Shown piece by piece: positions 25,498-37,753 of a DNA stretch of 64,000 nt. This DNA is from Tyto alba (lineage: Eukaryota > Chordata > Aves > Strigiformes > Tytonidae). The number at the start of each line of letters is the position of its first letter. Position 1 is the stretch's first letter. Below the pieces are notes generated by a model. The model did no database searches, was not told the origin of the DNA, and saw nothing but the letters and a program-made list of their open reading frames with translations. Position numbers and translations under genes: made by a program. The stretch covers positions 8,988,819 through 9,052,818 of the forward strand of contig NW_024881316.1 in the NCBI RefSeq assembly GCF_018691265.1, in the 5' to 3' direction.

Positions 25498-27394
25498 ATG
25501 AACCAGCAAGGTGTTTTAAAGCCTGCTAAAGTGATATGCAGTGTTTGGCTGGAGAGGATAATAAGGCAGCAGCCTCAAAAGCAATCTGTGGGTCAGCAGT
25601 GACAGTGCTTTTTTCAGGTAGGTCAGAGTTGTCACCCCACCAGGTATTTCTGTGGTGATAGATACCTGAAATTAAGCTTGTCAGCAGGGTCTGTGCAAGT
25701 CCTTGCAAGAATGTGATGAAGGGTTCTCCTGCTACCCAGGGGACCTGGCTCCGTCAGAGACTGACTTCACAGTTTTTGGTAAGTAGCAATGCTGCTACTG
25801 TTTGTTTTACCAGGGGGCTGGGATCTTTACCAATGATAGTGGTGTTGCTACTTATTCCAGAAATACTGAAAAGTAAACAGTCCTTCACAGATTTGTTGAG
25901 AGATGTAAAGGCAGCTCTGGAATTGATGCTGCAGAAAGGTGTTCCAGTTCTCTAGACACTTGAAAAAGGCTTTATCGAACCAGAGGAAGAAGTCACAGTT
26001 CCCCTTTTTTTGTTTGCAGATGCCTGGAGTTGAGTTTTCTCTGGAGAACAACACAGGTCCCTGGGTACTGTGGATGCTGTAGAATCTGTAGACTAAACCA
26101 GATCCATAAAAAAAGGCATGTTCTACTTGTTTCTCCTAAGTGTATCCATAGCCTTCAGCCTGGAGCACTTGTCTCATTCCCTCTTTTTCTAAGCTACATG
26201 TTTTAGAAGCAATAGTAGAGCAGTCCAGAGGGGATTCCAGACAGTTTTCAGACCCCAGCTACTTGCCAGAGCAGATAAATTCAGGAAATGGGGAGCATTT
26301 CAGAAGCTGGGCCAAGACTTCTTATTCATTTAGAAGACGATTTAGGAAGAGAACAAAAGCGAATATTGAGGCTGTCATCAAAGCCCTATGATTTGTCAAG
26401 GAAGTTGCATAGCTTTAGTCCCTTCTGAACAATAGGTCCAACCCAGCACCTCCACCTGCTTAAATATGACATTAATTGTCACATAAGAGTTTTTTATCAG
26501 GTTGAATTGTTACAGAAGCTTTCTTACCAGCAGCGACTGAGGAAAACTATGCTTCAGTGGAGACAGTGGGTGAAAAAAACACAGGACCTTCTTCAATTAG
26601 GGACCTGACAAGGTAAGCAATACCAGAAACAGTGTCCTCTCCAGCCTGAATTCTGGATAATCTCACTAGCTCAATTTTCCTGAGAATGAAGCAATGGAAT
26701 GAAGCAGTGTTATCTTTAGAAGTTTTGGAGAATGTTCCACCCCATAGTAGGGAAGATAGGGAGGTTCTAGGACTGTTGTTCTTATTTTCTACTTCTAATG
26801 CTAGAGAAATGCACTCAACATTTGGACCACTGGTGGTAGTAACAAAGAAACTTCTCTCCCAAGTTCCACCCAGCCATTTTTTGTGGTCTGCACCTGGACA
26901 ATGGCTTTTATCAGTGGTGATTGCACATGGTAGATTATACATACCAATGGGATAAAGAAGAAGGAAAGCCTGACTCTAAAAATGGACAAATGAAAGAGGA
27001 GGTCAGAACTGATGAGGAAGGGTAAGACTGAGGTTAGCAAGATCCAAGAAGAACAAAAGGGGATCAGCCATCATGGAGGGGGAAAATTAAAGTTTCCTTC
27101 TGTTTTTCTTGAAAGTCTCTCTTCAGAAGTGCACTGAGAATGTGAAATGTGTAAAGAAAGCAGGAGACACCTTTTCACATGATGATTGAGCCATGCTGCA
27201 CAAAACAATGTGAGGTTTCAGCTGTGGTTCACAGAGACTTTGGGTCCTATAACATCTGGGTAGTAGTGTAGGTGTCATTGGAAGGAGCAGGATGATGACA
27301 ATGACACCTGCAGTTGCGATGTGGTACTAGATTCTGCTGTGAAGTTCTAGGAACTTTCAACGCAGAGAGATAAATGTGAGTGGAAAAAATAAAT
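25498..27394. other. Unresolved less AT-rich island
   Basis: This stretch is visibly less AT-rich than its surroundings. It holds moderately long open frames on both strands: plus 25713-25955 and 26686-26955, minus 25526-25708, 25848-26054, 26547-26942 (131 codons) and 26801-27040. A short 83-base segment, 26534-26616, has an acceptor-like TTCTTACCAG before it, a donor-like CAAG-GTAAGC after it and one open frame. It could be an exon, but there is no partner exon. I recognise no protein or repeat family. It may be a decayed retrocopy, an old element or a conserved non-coding block. Confidence 0.4.
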
Positions 27395-27415
27395 AAAAAA
27401 AAAAAAAAAAAAAAA
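27395..27415 (+). repeat. A21 homopolymer preceded by AATAAATA
   Basis: AAAAAATAAAT immediately precedes an uninterrupted A21. The arrangement resembles a retrocopy tail, but the hexamer abuts the A-run instead of lying 10-30 bases upstream. Confidence 0.9.
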
Positions 27416-27804
27416 GGAAAGCTGATTTTTTTTCTTGTTTGGATAATGAAGAACAATAGAATGAAGGTCAGGATGTTATAAGGAGAAAATAGTTATTATA
27501 ATTTATCAAGGATGTATAAATGTGTGGCAGAAAGAGAGAGTGACTGCTTAATCAAATGCCTTAATTTATTTGACTTTTAAAAAGTCTTTGATAAGGTCAT
27601 GCTAGAAGCTACTGTGAGCTGCAGAAGATCTTTAGCTCTCTGGAACTGTAAATTGTTCTGATTACTTTCAATATTGTGAGAGATTTAGAAGACTGTATTG
27701 ATGTATATTTCAGAATTTAAACCAAAATTAAGATTTAGGTGATGACAATATTTGACAAAATAGTGAGAGATCTCACAGTTTCCCTCTTGGCAGTGGGGAC
27801 TGAA
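27416..27804. other. Non-coding AT-rich sequence
   Basis: Nothing is recognised between the A21 run and the following CR1 copy. Confidence 0.5.
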
Positions 27805-28208
27805 AATACAGAACCAGACTGTTCTAAGTGGCGCCAAGTGACAGGATAGGAGGCAATGGGCATGAATTGAAACATCAATTAGAAATTATATCAATTTAAA
27901 CATCAGAAAAAAGCTTTGTTACTGTGAGGGTAGTTGAACACTGCAACAGCTTGCCCAGTTGTTGCAGTTTGCAACCAAAACACAGCATAGACACTAATGC
28001 TGATATGCCATCAACATTGTCAACTTGGTCTAACATATGCTAAATGCTACACCAGAGAAGTTGTGGCATCTCAGTCTTTGGAGATACTCAAAACTTGCCT
28101 GGACACAGTCTTGAGCACTCTGTGCTAGCTGACCCTGCTCTGAGCAGGAGTTAGATTAGGTGGACTCCAAACACCCCTTCCTACTTCAGTGATGTTGTTG
28201 TTCTGTGA
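27805..28208 (+). mobile_element. CR1 LINE 3' end, interrupted by an insert
   Basis: The plus-strand order matches the CR1 3' end. It has AGTGGCGCCAAGTGACAGGA (27827), GAGGCAATGGGC, TTTGTTACTGTGAGGGTAG (27916) and CAGCTTGCCCAG (27947-27958). After a 97-bp interruption come AGAGAAGTTGTGGCATCTC, GGAGATACTCAAAACTTGCC, CTGGACACAGTCTTGAGCA and TGACCCTGCTCTGAGCAGG. The copy ends near TTCTGTGA (28201-28208). The coding strand is full of stops. Confidence 0.85.
27959..28055. mobile_element. 97-bp insert inside the CR1 copy
   Basis: CR1 normally reads GCTGCCCAGAGAGGTTGTGG without a break. Here 97 extra bases separate CCCAG from AGAGAAGTTGTGG. CCAG flanks the junction on the left (27955-27958) and recurs as the last four inserted bases (28052-28055), as a 4-bp target duplication would. 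The insert starts with a small hairpin, TTGCAG-TTTGCAA. No family is recognised. Confidence 0.55.
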
Positions 28209-31200
28209 AAGTTTTCACTATATTAGAGAAAATCTTTATTAACATGTGAAGAAATTTCATTCTCTGTCTTAAGAGGAATGTAGATTCACTTAAGATTTGC
28301 TGATATGTAAATATGATTTGCTGATTGGAAATATGGTAATCTGATAGGATAGCCTTGTCTGCTACCCTCTCTAATGGTTGTTCAGTTTGTACAGACACAT
28401 ACAGAAACAATACTTGTTTATTCTGCCTGTAGGACCAATATAAAAATGAGATGTGTATCTCAAGCTAATGACTAAGTGGGAACTTGTTTGGGTAATGGCT
28501 CAGGACACACTGATTTTTGGTTTATTGATATAAATCTTGAGTGATCAATAGTACAGCTGGTTGCAGGAAATAAATGAATAACCTCCAAACCTAAAATAAT
28601 TTTAGTCTAATGAGGACAAGTTATTATCATAGTGTCTGGGGCACCATTATGTACTTTATGAAAGAGAAATTATCAAGAGGAGTGAGGAAATCTGAATGAC
28701 CATAACAGGGGCAAGAGAAGGCAGAGGTCCCTCTGTATAACAGAAAATCATCTTTAGAAGCAGAGCAGAGTATGGCATAAGTGTACATGTCTACATTGCC
28801 TGCTAAGGACAAGCCTGGAGTAGATCCAGGTGCTGGGGTGCCCTGGGTATGTCTTCAGGAGCACATGCAATAATAATCATGGTCTTCTGCCAAGTTATTA
28901 CTGCCTGGTTGCTCATAAGCAGTCTTCAGTCCGTCTGTGAGACAAGTCACATGGTGGTCAGGCAGGAGTTGACTAGCGAGTGTGGTGCTTTTCATTGCTC
29001 CAAACTAATTTTCCAGGATGACCGAGGAAGGCTGTTAATGGAATGATATGCCTGTTCCTGGAGTACATACTTTAAAATGCTTAAGACAAATTGAAAAGTG
29101 TAGACAAAGACATTCAAGACTAATTTGGAAAGTGAAAAAAAAAGCATTATAATGAGAGATTAATGAAGTTTGGTACATTTTGTTTCATAAAACAGATGGT
29201 GTGGAGATGTAACATAGCTTCCCTGACTTTTTTTTTTTACAGTTGGTGGCTCCTAAATCTAGTAAAAAAGGTCTAGTAATAACAAGGAGATTGAAAATGC
29301 ATCTCAAAACCGTGAGACACTAGGACACCTAACTATACTACTAGTCCAAGTAAGAAATCTTGGCTCTGTCTTTAGCATACGGGGGAGAAATATTAATTTT
29401 GTGAGTGTCATTTTTGTTATTATAATATATACTTATGAGAAAATGTGGAGGAGAAGAGAATAATAGGTTGAAACTCAACCTTGAATTTAGATTGCTAAAG
29501 GTGAGAGAGATAAATTGGCCCTTGACAACTTGAAAATTATATATTCAGTGTAATATCATGAAGCTCAGTAATTTCATGATGAGTTCCATGAGTTGTATTA
29601 AACAAGAAGTTGTTCTTGATCACCCTTTTAATGAATGTCTGATCTACTAAGATCTTAAAAAAACCTCTGTGTGATCCACAGCCACCCTCAATAGTAGATT
29701 TTTGAAGCTAATAAGATAATTTTTGGAAGACAGGTCAAGGTTTTAAGGTGATTTCTTTTTAATTCAATTTTTGATTCTGTTTTCATTGAATTGTTATTTA
29801 TCTAACTGTCAGTCAGTTGTGTTGTTCTTATATTTCACCTCTAAATACCCATATTTTCTTCCATAAATATATTTATGAAGAAATTTGAATCGTTAAAACT
29901 ATTGATTGCTATCTGCTTGTTTTAGAAGCAGAAAACAGTCCTCCTTTGTCACAAGCATGCCAGTATATTCCTTCAAGATGATCAACAGTACTGACAATAA
30001 GTCTTTTTATTGACCCTTTGCCATAAAAATGCAGCATAGTTCTCTTGAAGTTTTCTCACATGTAATGCACTCTCTGCAAGGGTTTCTTACTTGCCAGTTG
30101 AGGAAGTGTTATTAATGTTAATAAGTTAAAAATGATGGGAGGAAACTTCTGTGTTCATTATGTAAAACAAGAATAACAGACGGGATTTCATCAGTAATCT
30201 TCCTATGGGTGGAGGAATGCAATGGTATTTACAAGACTGGAAAACAATAGCTTTTGATAAATCACAGTCTTAATTATCTCAGTAAATAAATTTGTGACAG
30301 TACTACTATTACATCTACTACTACTTATAGTTATTTTTGATATTGTTATTGTTGCTATTGTTGTTATTGATTGGAAAGAACATCAACCCAAGATACTGGG
30401 CTCAAATGAAAGATAGACTTTAATATATATAAAATCTGAATCTTCAAAATACCTTTTGGTAACTTTACCCACCGTCTTGAACTATAGTGAAGCTGCCCTA
30501 GGTGTCAGACTCATTTATGGCAGCCTCATTTGAGTGGTCTACAAGGGCCTGGAATATCTGTTGAGTCTCTCTCCTGCTCCTGTTCCCTATGATAGGAAGT
30601 AAAAGAAATCTTGCCAAGTGTTCTTGGTAGTCCTAAGGAAGGCCACCCCAGGAAAACCAAAAATATTATGCTTTCTTCACACTGATCTAGCCTTTTTAAC
30701 TCAGTATAAGCACGCTACAGAGAGAGTCAGGATCCTAACCAGCAGCTCCTGCTTACAGGTATTCCTTTATGTCCTAGGGCAAGAAAATTCACAAGTCTTG
30801 TACCAACTAGCATGTGGCAGGACCTTTAAAATTAAGAACTTATTATTTAAATGTTTTTCAAGCATACAGAATAATACCAAGCAGAAGAATCTTAGGTAAC
30901 ATTTAGGCAGCCAGTATCTTAAAACAACCTTCTAATGCTGGACTCTGCTTTAGCTCCCCATACCCTCTACACTGTGGCATAGTTCATGGGACAGACTGTC
31001 AGCTTGACATGTGCTGCATCAAACAGTTTATCCCTTGACCTTCAGCTCCTTCTTCCATTTTAATATACACTTTAGTTTCCCAACCTAAAAAGATCAATTC
31101 TACCACTAAAAAATGCTTTAAGTCAGAGTTCTTCACAGTGCTTCAGATGAAATTATTTTTTTCTCTACATTCTCATTAAAACCAGAATAAAGCCAAAGAT

Positions 31201-34200
31201 TCTGTTTAATTTTATATATATAAAACTTTGCCTACAGCTCCACCTCCAGCTTTACTATCCCACTCAAGAAAGAAAAACAGAATCAAAACACATTTTCAGG
31301 CCATAAAACTAAGCATAGACATCAAGGAAAAAGAAAATTATTATACAACCTCTGAAACAGTCTGAATGCCTAACATAACCTCCACTTAAAATGTCTGTTA
31401 TTATGTCCTACTAAAATATGACAAATAGTCTATGATAATAAGTAATGGACATGCTATCATTAAATTAAACTGTACAAATAAAAAGGGCTACTTTATTCAA
31501 ATAATGGAAAGCCAGAGCACATAATATGAATTTCAGCATGGGTATAGTACAACGCTGAAAATAAGAACCACATCTGTAAATGCAGACCTGACCTAAATTG
31601 TCTTTAATATAATGCTCTGGAGAATCATTTCAATTAGGTGTTAATAATGAAAAGCCCTTTTCTTTATATTAATAATTTCTTTTTTTTTTGCATTAGAAAA
31701 TTCAGAGAACAGTGGTTCAAACTTCTGTATTCTTTCTGAAGGCAGACACATGGACTTAATATGGGGTAAGGATAGAAGGACAGTGAAGAATGTTATCGTG
31801 CAAAGTATAAGCAGGAACACAGAGGACAGTGTGTAGGTATTTCAGTATTTAGGTACTTCCTCCATCAGTCTGTGACCCATTTTCCTCTACAAAATCACTT
31901 TATTTTCACAGACCAAAGGCTATCAAATGGAATATATTGTTTAATATAACTGACATTTTCTGGTACTGTCATTTATTTTTGAAAAAGTATATACTTACAT
32001 TTCTATTAAATAAAGCTTATATTTTAACGTATCATATTCACATTAATCAATGTAGACAATCACAGGAGTTGTATCAATGTCATGGTCAAATGCAATGTTG
32101 TTCTACAAAGAGGAATTCTGTTGCAAACAGCTACATAAAGAAATAAGGAAAAATCTAGGTCCCTTTTATGAGTTTACATAAGTCTTGCATTATTACAAGT
32201 TTCACAGCTGAAAATTCTATTTCAACTTGGTTAAGGCTTTGTGTCTTTTTTATTTCTACAGTCTTCAAAAGCCACTTTATTAGATATGGCTTATCTAATT
32301 CACAATATCTTTGTAGGCAGAACTAAAACTAAAGTTTCACTTAGTGAAACCTACATTAAAAATATTAACTGCAAATAGTTTTCAGAATATTTTCAAACAA
32401 ACAATGCATTTTAAAAATTCTGGATTTGGACTGGGAAAAATAATAATATATGTTTGGATTACAATCCACATGTAGAGGAAGTTATGTTGTATTTACTTAT
32501 CCAAAAATATTAGACTGTTTTTCTAACTAGGATCTATTTATTTAATTAATTAAGACTAAAAAAACCCTCTTTCCTTTGGAGGGTAAAGAAAGCTTGCTTT
32601 TTTTGATAGTGCTTAATTAAATATAAAACAATTGCATATAGTGAATGTACTATAATGAGTAAGACTCCTTTACACTTTACAGATTTTGCTGCATTAAGCA
32701 TTTTTGTGGAACTTCTGCAGATTTTATGAACAAACGATGCATGAAACCAGAGCAAATTGGGCTCTAAGTGTGTAGGTGGGTGAAATAGAGGATTTAAAGG
32801 GATTAACACTTATTGGAGTACCTCATATAACAGATTTTTATTGTGTAATAATGTAAATTGAGAAGAAAAAAATAAAACAGATGTAGAGGCACATTAGAAG
32901 TGGGATGTGTAGTTTTGATATTAAAAGAAAGTTAAAAGCTCAATCATAAAACTAAAACTTTAAAATCTGTATGTAAATTATATATCATCAGATTGTTTTT
33001 CCTGATGACATTTAGATATGATATTCAAAAGTTGTTCAGAGTTAATCCATGCAGCTGAGCTGGACGTGGAGAGATTTATCCAAAACCCCTGTATTATTTA
33101 GAATACATTAAAATAATAACTACATAATGCCAAAAGGTGTCTTGTTACAGAGATCTGTGGGATCTCAGAGATGCACTGTGCCCATCCAGCCACACAGAGA
33201 ATGTCCTCATGAGCTAGTTCCCATGGCAATTATAAATGCAATATAATACTTTGAGGAAAAAATCCTGGTACAAACAAATTTTACTGTTGAATTCAACAGA
33301 ATAAGCTATTACTGGCAATATAAAACCTGCTCCTGGCCAGTCCTGCTTTACGGGTATGGGGTTAATAGTAAGGACAGAGTGAAAGGTGTAGTTTTTGTTA
33401 AGAAACTACATATATTTCTAGGCAACCTAGCATCTTTGTTATGTAAGCTGCTTTTCACAGTGCGACAGAGAAGGATTCTACTACATAATATCTGAGACAT
33501 GAGGTAATGATAATAAGAAAGGATTAACCAAAATAAACATATATATTCTTTTTCTGTCTCTTCTGTAATTGTCTCCTTAGGTGAACTTTAAGACAACTTT
33601 ATGACACTCAGCTAGGTGCAGAAAAAACCCCAAACCTCCCCGCAAAAAAATACCTGAAACCACAAGTGGACTATACATGTAACTGAAGTCTGAAAACATT
33701 TATATATTTTATATACATTTATGATGTATCTGTCTTCAAAAGATATATAAAAACGTTTCATAATTAAATTTATTATTAGTAAAAGTAGAAAAAAAAATGT
33801 TGCAGTGATTTTAATTAAAGAGAGGAATAGAAAGGCACATGAAGGATATTCAAAACAATGAATACAATTAGTAAGTCAATCTGAGTACTCTCTTAGGAAA
33901 AGAGATCACATGGCTTGTGTTTTTTAATCAGTCTAAGCAATTCCTCTTACATTGTGAAATTAGTTAAACAAATGATAAAACTATGTATGTTGTCACTTTT
34001 AACCTTCATTCTAAATTATTAATTGTCTTATGGAAACCTCTAGAAATGTCAGAATTAGTCCTGGAAGTTTTACATAGATGCACAAAGTGCCAATCCACTC
34101 ATTAGACATTGATTAAACAAAAGAGATTCAGAGAGCTGAAAAAGTTGCCTAAATTCACACAGGATTCCTTGTTTGGTAGCATACACTCAATTCATATTGG

Positions 34201-35549
34201 GAAATCTTGCACTGTGTAATCTTTCTGACTGATTCCTAGTTTACTTCTAAAGGAAAAACTATAGACATGACCAAATGCTTTCAGGATAAATATCTAAACT
34301 GACTACATAAATACATATAAATATTTGAAAGGTAGCCATATTTGTTGTTTTAAGCTTATATGTGTCTTATAATTCAATGCAAAGGTGTCATATATAAGAA
34401 TGAAGTTTTAAAAGGAAAATTAAGCTCAGTACCATGAAAATCTTCTTGGCAGTGAGACGTACCATCTATTGCAGTTTCTCAAGAAAAGCAGTTGAAGTGA
34501 AAGTGATTGAATTTTTTAGTCACCGCTTTGATTACTTTTCAACATCTTAAAATTTCATGCAAATGGAATGTTGAAGGAAAAGATATGTAAAATTATGATG
34601 AATGAACTGACCAAAACCCCATGATTTTTCTGGGGTGAAAAAAAAAAAAGCCATTCAATTAGCTTATGTCTATTTTTAGTAACCTGTATAGATCTTTTTT
34701 CATTAAAGATATAAACTGTGTATTTATAGCAGAAGATATAGCTGAAATGCTAAAATCAAGCCAAATTAAAATTGCACTATAAGGCAGATATCTAACAAAT
34801 GTCACACCAGTCTTACAAAACAAAATAAATCCTCCCAAGGCTTTTTCTAATTAGAGCTGCAGTGAACTTTTTCACCATTGTTACAAACACTGATAAACAA
34901 ACTTCTTATAACTTCTAATCTTTAGATACTGTTATGGAACTCTGCTGCAAACGTGAATGCATTCCCTTAGTTCCATACTGAGGATTGAACTTAACACACT
35001 GACAATTGCACAAAGCCAGTGGGAAATTTATTCTGCATTTGGGTGTTCAAACCAGTTGAGCTTCTGAACTGACTGGCAGCATTCAGAGCAGGAGTATTTT
35101 GTTAAGATATTGTTCTACGTGTACTTTTTATATGGTTTATATAGGTGTTTACTAAGCAGGCTAGAGGTTGAATTCCATTGTGCTGATTAGACAGGAGAAA
35201 GAAAATTGGAGAGGGTAACTGTGACCGGAATATTAAGGAAACCTGAGGAAGTGAGAAAAATATATTAAAGGCAAAGCAATGTCTTGGAGTGTGGAAAAAA
35301 ACCACTCCAACTTAATGTTAAAAAAGATTGATATCTAGCTCTATGTTAAAATAAGTGAATAAATTATAACACAGAAATAGAGAACACTTTGTTTGATTAC
35401 CAAACATATTGGGAATCCAATAGATTACTTTAATGTTAATTTTTTAAAGCTTAATTGAAAAAAAAATGGTGAGGAGGTTATGGTCAAGAAAGGCAAAAAA
35501 CAACAACGGAAGGAAGAAAGAAGAAAAGTATTAAACAATGAAGAAATGT
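28209..35549. other. Non-coding AT-rich sequence
   Basis: Seven kilobases without a recognised element. Short frames (28627-28812 minus, 28849-29046 plus, 30618-30899 plus with 93 codons, 31937-32146 plus, 32546-32809 minus, 35102-35305 minus) lack motifs or splice structure. A short TTG-rich patch lies at about 30340-30370. Confidence 0.5.
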
Positions 35550-35572
35550 CTTTTTTTTTTTTTTTTTTTTTT
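35550..35572 (+). repeat. T23 homopolymer
   Basis: An uninterrupted T23 followed by CTCTCTCC, preceded by a purine-rich AAGGAAGAAAGAAGAAAAG stretch (about 35509-35527). Confidence 0.95.
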
Positions 35573-37740
35573 CTCTCTCCAGGTTTAGTTAAGGTTAAAA
35601 TATAAGGTTTAAGTTATTTATTTTGAAAACAGTCTTAGTTACAATGTTCACTTACTTTTAAATTAATTTAGTAATGGTTCAGTAATAGATTGAGGTTTAA
35701 TATTGTACCAAAAGTGAAATGATAAACTCATTAGTAAGAAGAAATATTTGAGAAAAATTGTACATTATTCTGCTCCTTAGAACTAAGTACCACAGAGTGA
35801 GTAAGTCTTGATTTCATATGGATATAAGCTTGGTTGTTTGCTTGCTTTCCTAACTTTTGAAATTCCTGTGTTGCAAATTATTTTCTAAATACTTGCAAAA
35901 CAATGTTTGCCATTTAAAAAAACATGTGATTTTGGACAAAACCTTTTCTCTTATATTTCAGCACAGGTATTTTGTTTATATTTAAGAGGACAATGATACA
36001 AAGTGTTCAGTTGCTTGTTTTTTTTTAAAAAAAAAAAAAACTTTGTTGCATTTAAACAGACCCTGAAGTGTGGAAGTAGCTAGAGGAGTAACAGTAAAGC
36101 AGCAGTAAGAAAGAGGAATAAGGTTTATTTCTTTTTTTCCCTGAGATTTGATAGATTCTGCCTTTATCTGCAGATTTTCACAAATAGATATTCTCTTGAA
36201 AGGATATTTACATTAAAGAAGAAATAAGTTTGCATAGAAGCTGAAATTTAGGGGTTTTACTACTTAGGAAGCAAAAATCACAGGGACGTTTGTGTTGCTG
36301 GATGAGTTGTGCAGGATTGTACTACATCTGCTATACATTTAACTTTTTTTGTTGCTGATTTTGTTACCACTTCTAGCTTTTGTCTGATCTGCATATTTTT
36401 CTGTTTTTGTTTTTCCAGTTTATATTGAACTAAATTCCTTATGGATGCCTCCTTGGGGCTCCTCTTTCCTATTATCTTCCTCTTTCCCCTACTTCTCCTC
36501 TATCAAAATTACTCAACCAGGGTCTTCAGTGGGTATTTATGCTCACATTCGTCATGAATCTATCATTAATCTACTGTTCTACCCTGTCTATAAAACAGCA
36601 ACATTGTTGTCCGCTACTGCTAAATCTCCTTTGTGCATATCAACACTTGGACTTTAAGAAACACAGTTCTGCATTGGAGACTCAATTTATTTTCCTTCTT
36701 ATTTCTCCCTCCTGCAGCTGACTTACACATTCCTAGTACCCTGGAGCCATATGGGAGACAGGGTATTTGTACACCTTGCTTGTCACCTGTGTGATCAAAA
36801 TTGACACAATAAAAGTGTGCATGTCATATAATTCTTTCCAGTGTCAACTAGTGATTTGCATACATTCATATGTTATGTTTATATCCTGACTATGTTCTTA
36901 TAACTCACAAAAATTCTGTGAAAATTATTAGCATCAAGATCTTATTTCCTCATTGTTTAATTTCTTATATCTTTAAAGAACAACATACATTACTTCAGTC
37001 AATACCAGATGATTGAAATGATTATCAATTTGCATAGAATGAAAAAATATGGACTTTCTGAAACATTGTATGTATAGGAATATACTATATTTCTGAAACA
37101 TTATATGCATGCTCATTATATAGAGATATATGTGAATATATTTCAGGCCCACATGATGTAATTTTCATAATTAATCTCAGAATTGATTTAAGAATCAAAT
37201 GGGATTCAATAATTTTATATATTTTGTTCTCATTCAGCTGTTCTTTCAATGCTGGCTACATGTTGCTGTCTAGACACAGAAGGGTTCCTGAAGTTTAAGG
37301 TAAAAATGTTGATGGGGAGAAATGACTGCATGATCAAAGCTTGCTGGGCTCTGGAAATGTTCACAAAGAAAGCAGCTCCTCTGATAGCCTTCACAGTCAA
37401 TGCAGTATTAGTGTAGCCTTAGGACGAGGTCACAGATTCATCGTTTCTCTCTAGATCACACAAGCTGTAAGAAAACCTCCATTCTTGGTTCTTTGAGTTG
37501 CCTACTTAACATATTCTTTTACAACAATATTATATTGCTATTGTTCAAAACATATAGGAAAAAAAAGATGTAAATATTAATACTCTTGCATAAGGTACCA
37601 ATATATTTTATTTATATACACTTTGAGATAGATCTTATTTGACATTTTTAATCAAATCACTTTTATTGTAATGCTCTTACTTTATTGTTTTGTTATTGTT
37701 TGTTTGTGGGCTTGTTCTTTGTTTGTTTGGGTATTTTTTT
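35573..37740. other. Non-coding AT-rich sequence
   Basis: Includes the T9A14 palindrome (36018-36040). A pyrimidine-rich patch (about 36440-36520) has short frames of no evident meaning. A 21-bp imperfect direct repeat lies at 37055-37075 and 37090-37110, with two mismatches. Confidence 0.5.
36018..36040. repeat. T9A14 oligo(dT)-oligo(dA) palindrome
   Basis: T9 (36018-36026) directly abuts A14 (36027-36040), so at least 18 bases are self-complementary. A similar T9A8 lies at 50926-50942. Confidence 0.9.
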
Positions 37741-37753
37741 GGGGGGGGGGGGG
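37741..37753 (+). repeat. G13 homopolymer
   Basis: Thirteen consecutive G, preceded by T7 and followed by AATATTTTTTTTC. Isolated in otherwise AT-rich sequence. Confidence 0.9.

Noticed and set aside
26547..26942. 131-codon minus frame as a gene
   Set aside because: A frame of this length is expected by chance in 64 kb at this base composition. It has no recognised domain and no splice partners.
25498..27394. Internal retroviral region belonging to the adjacent LTR
   Set aside because: The LTR is flanked on both sides by an identical 5-bp target duplication, and no purine tract or primer-binding site adjoins it.
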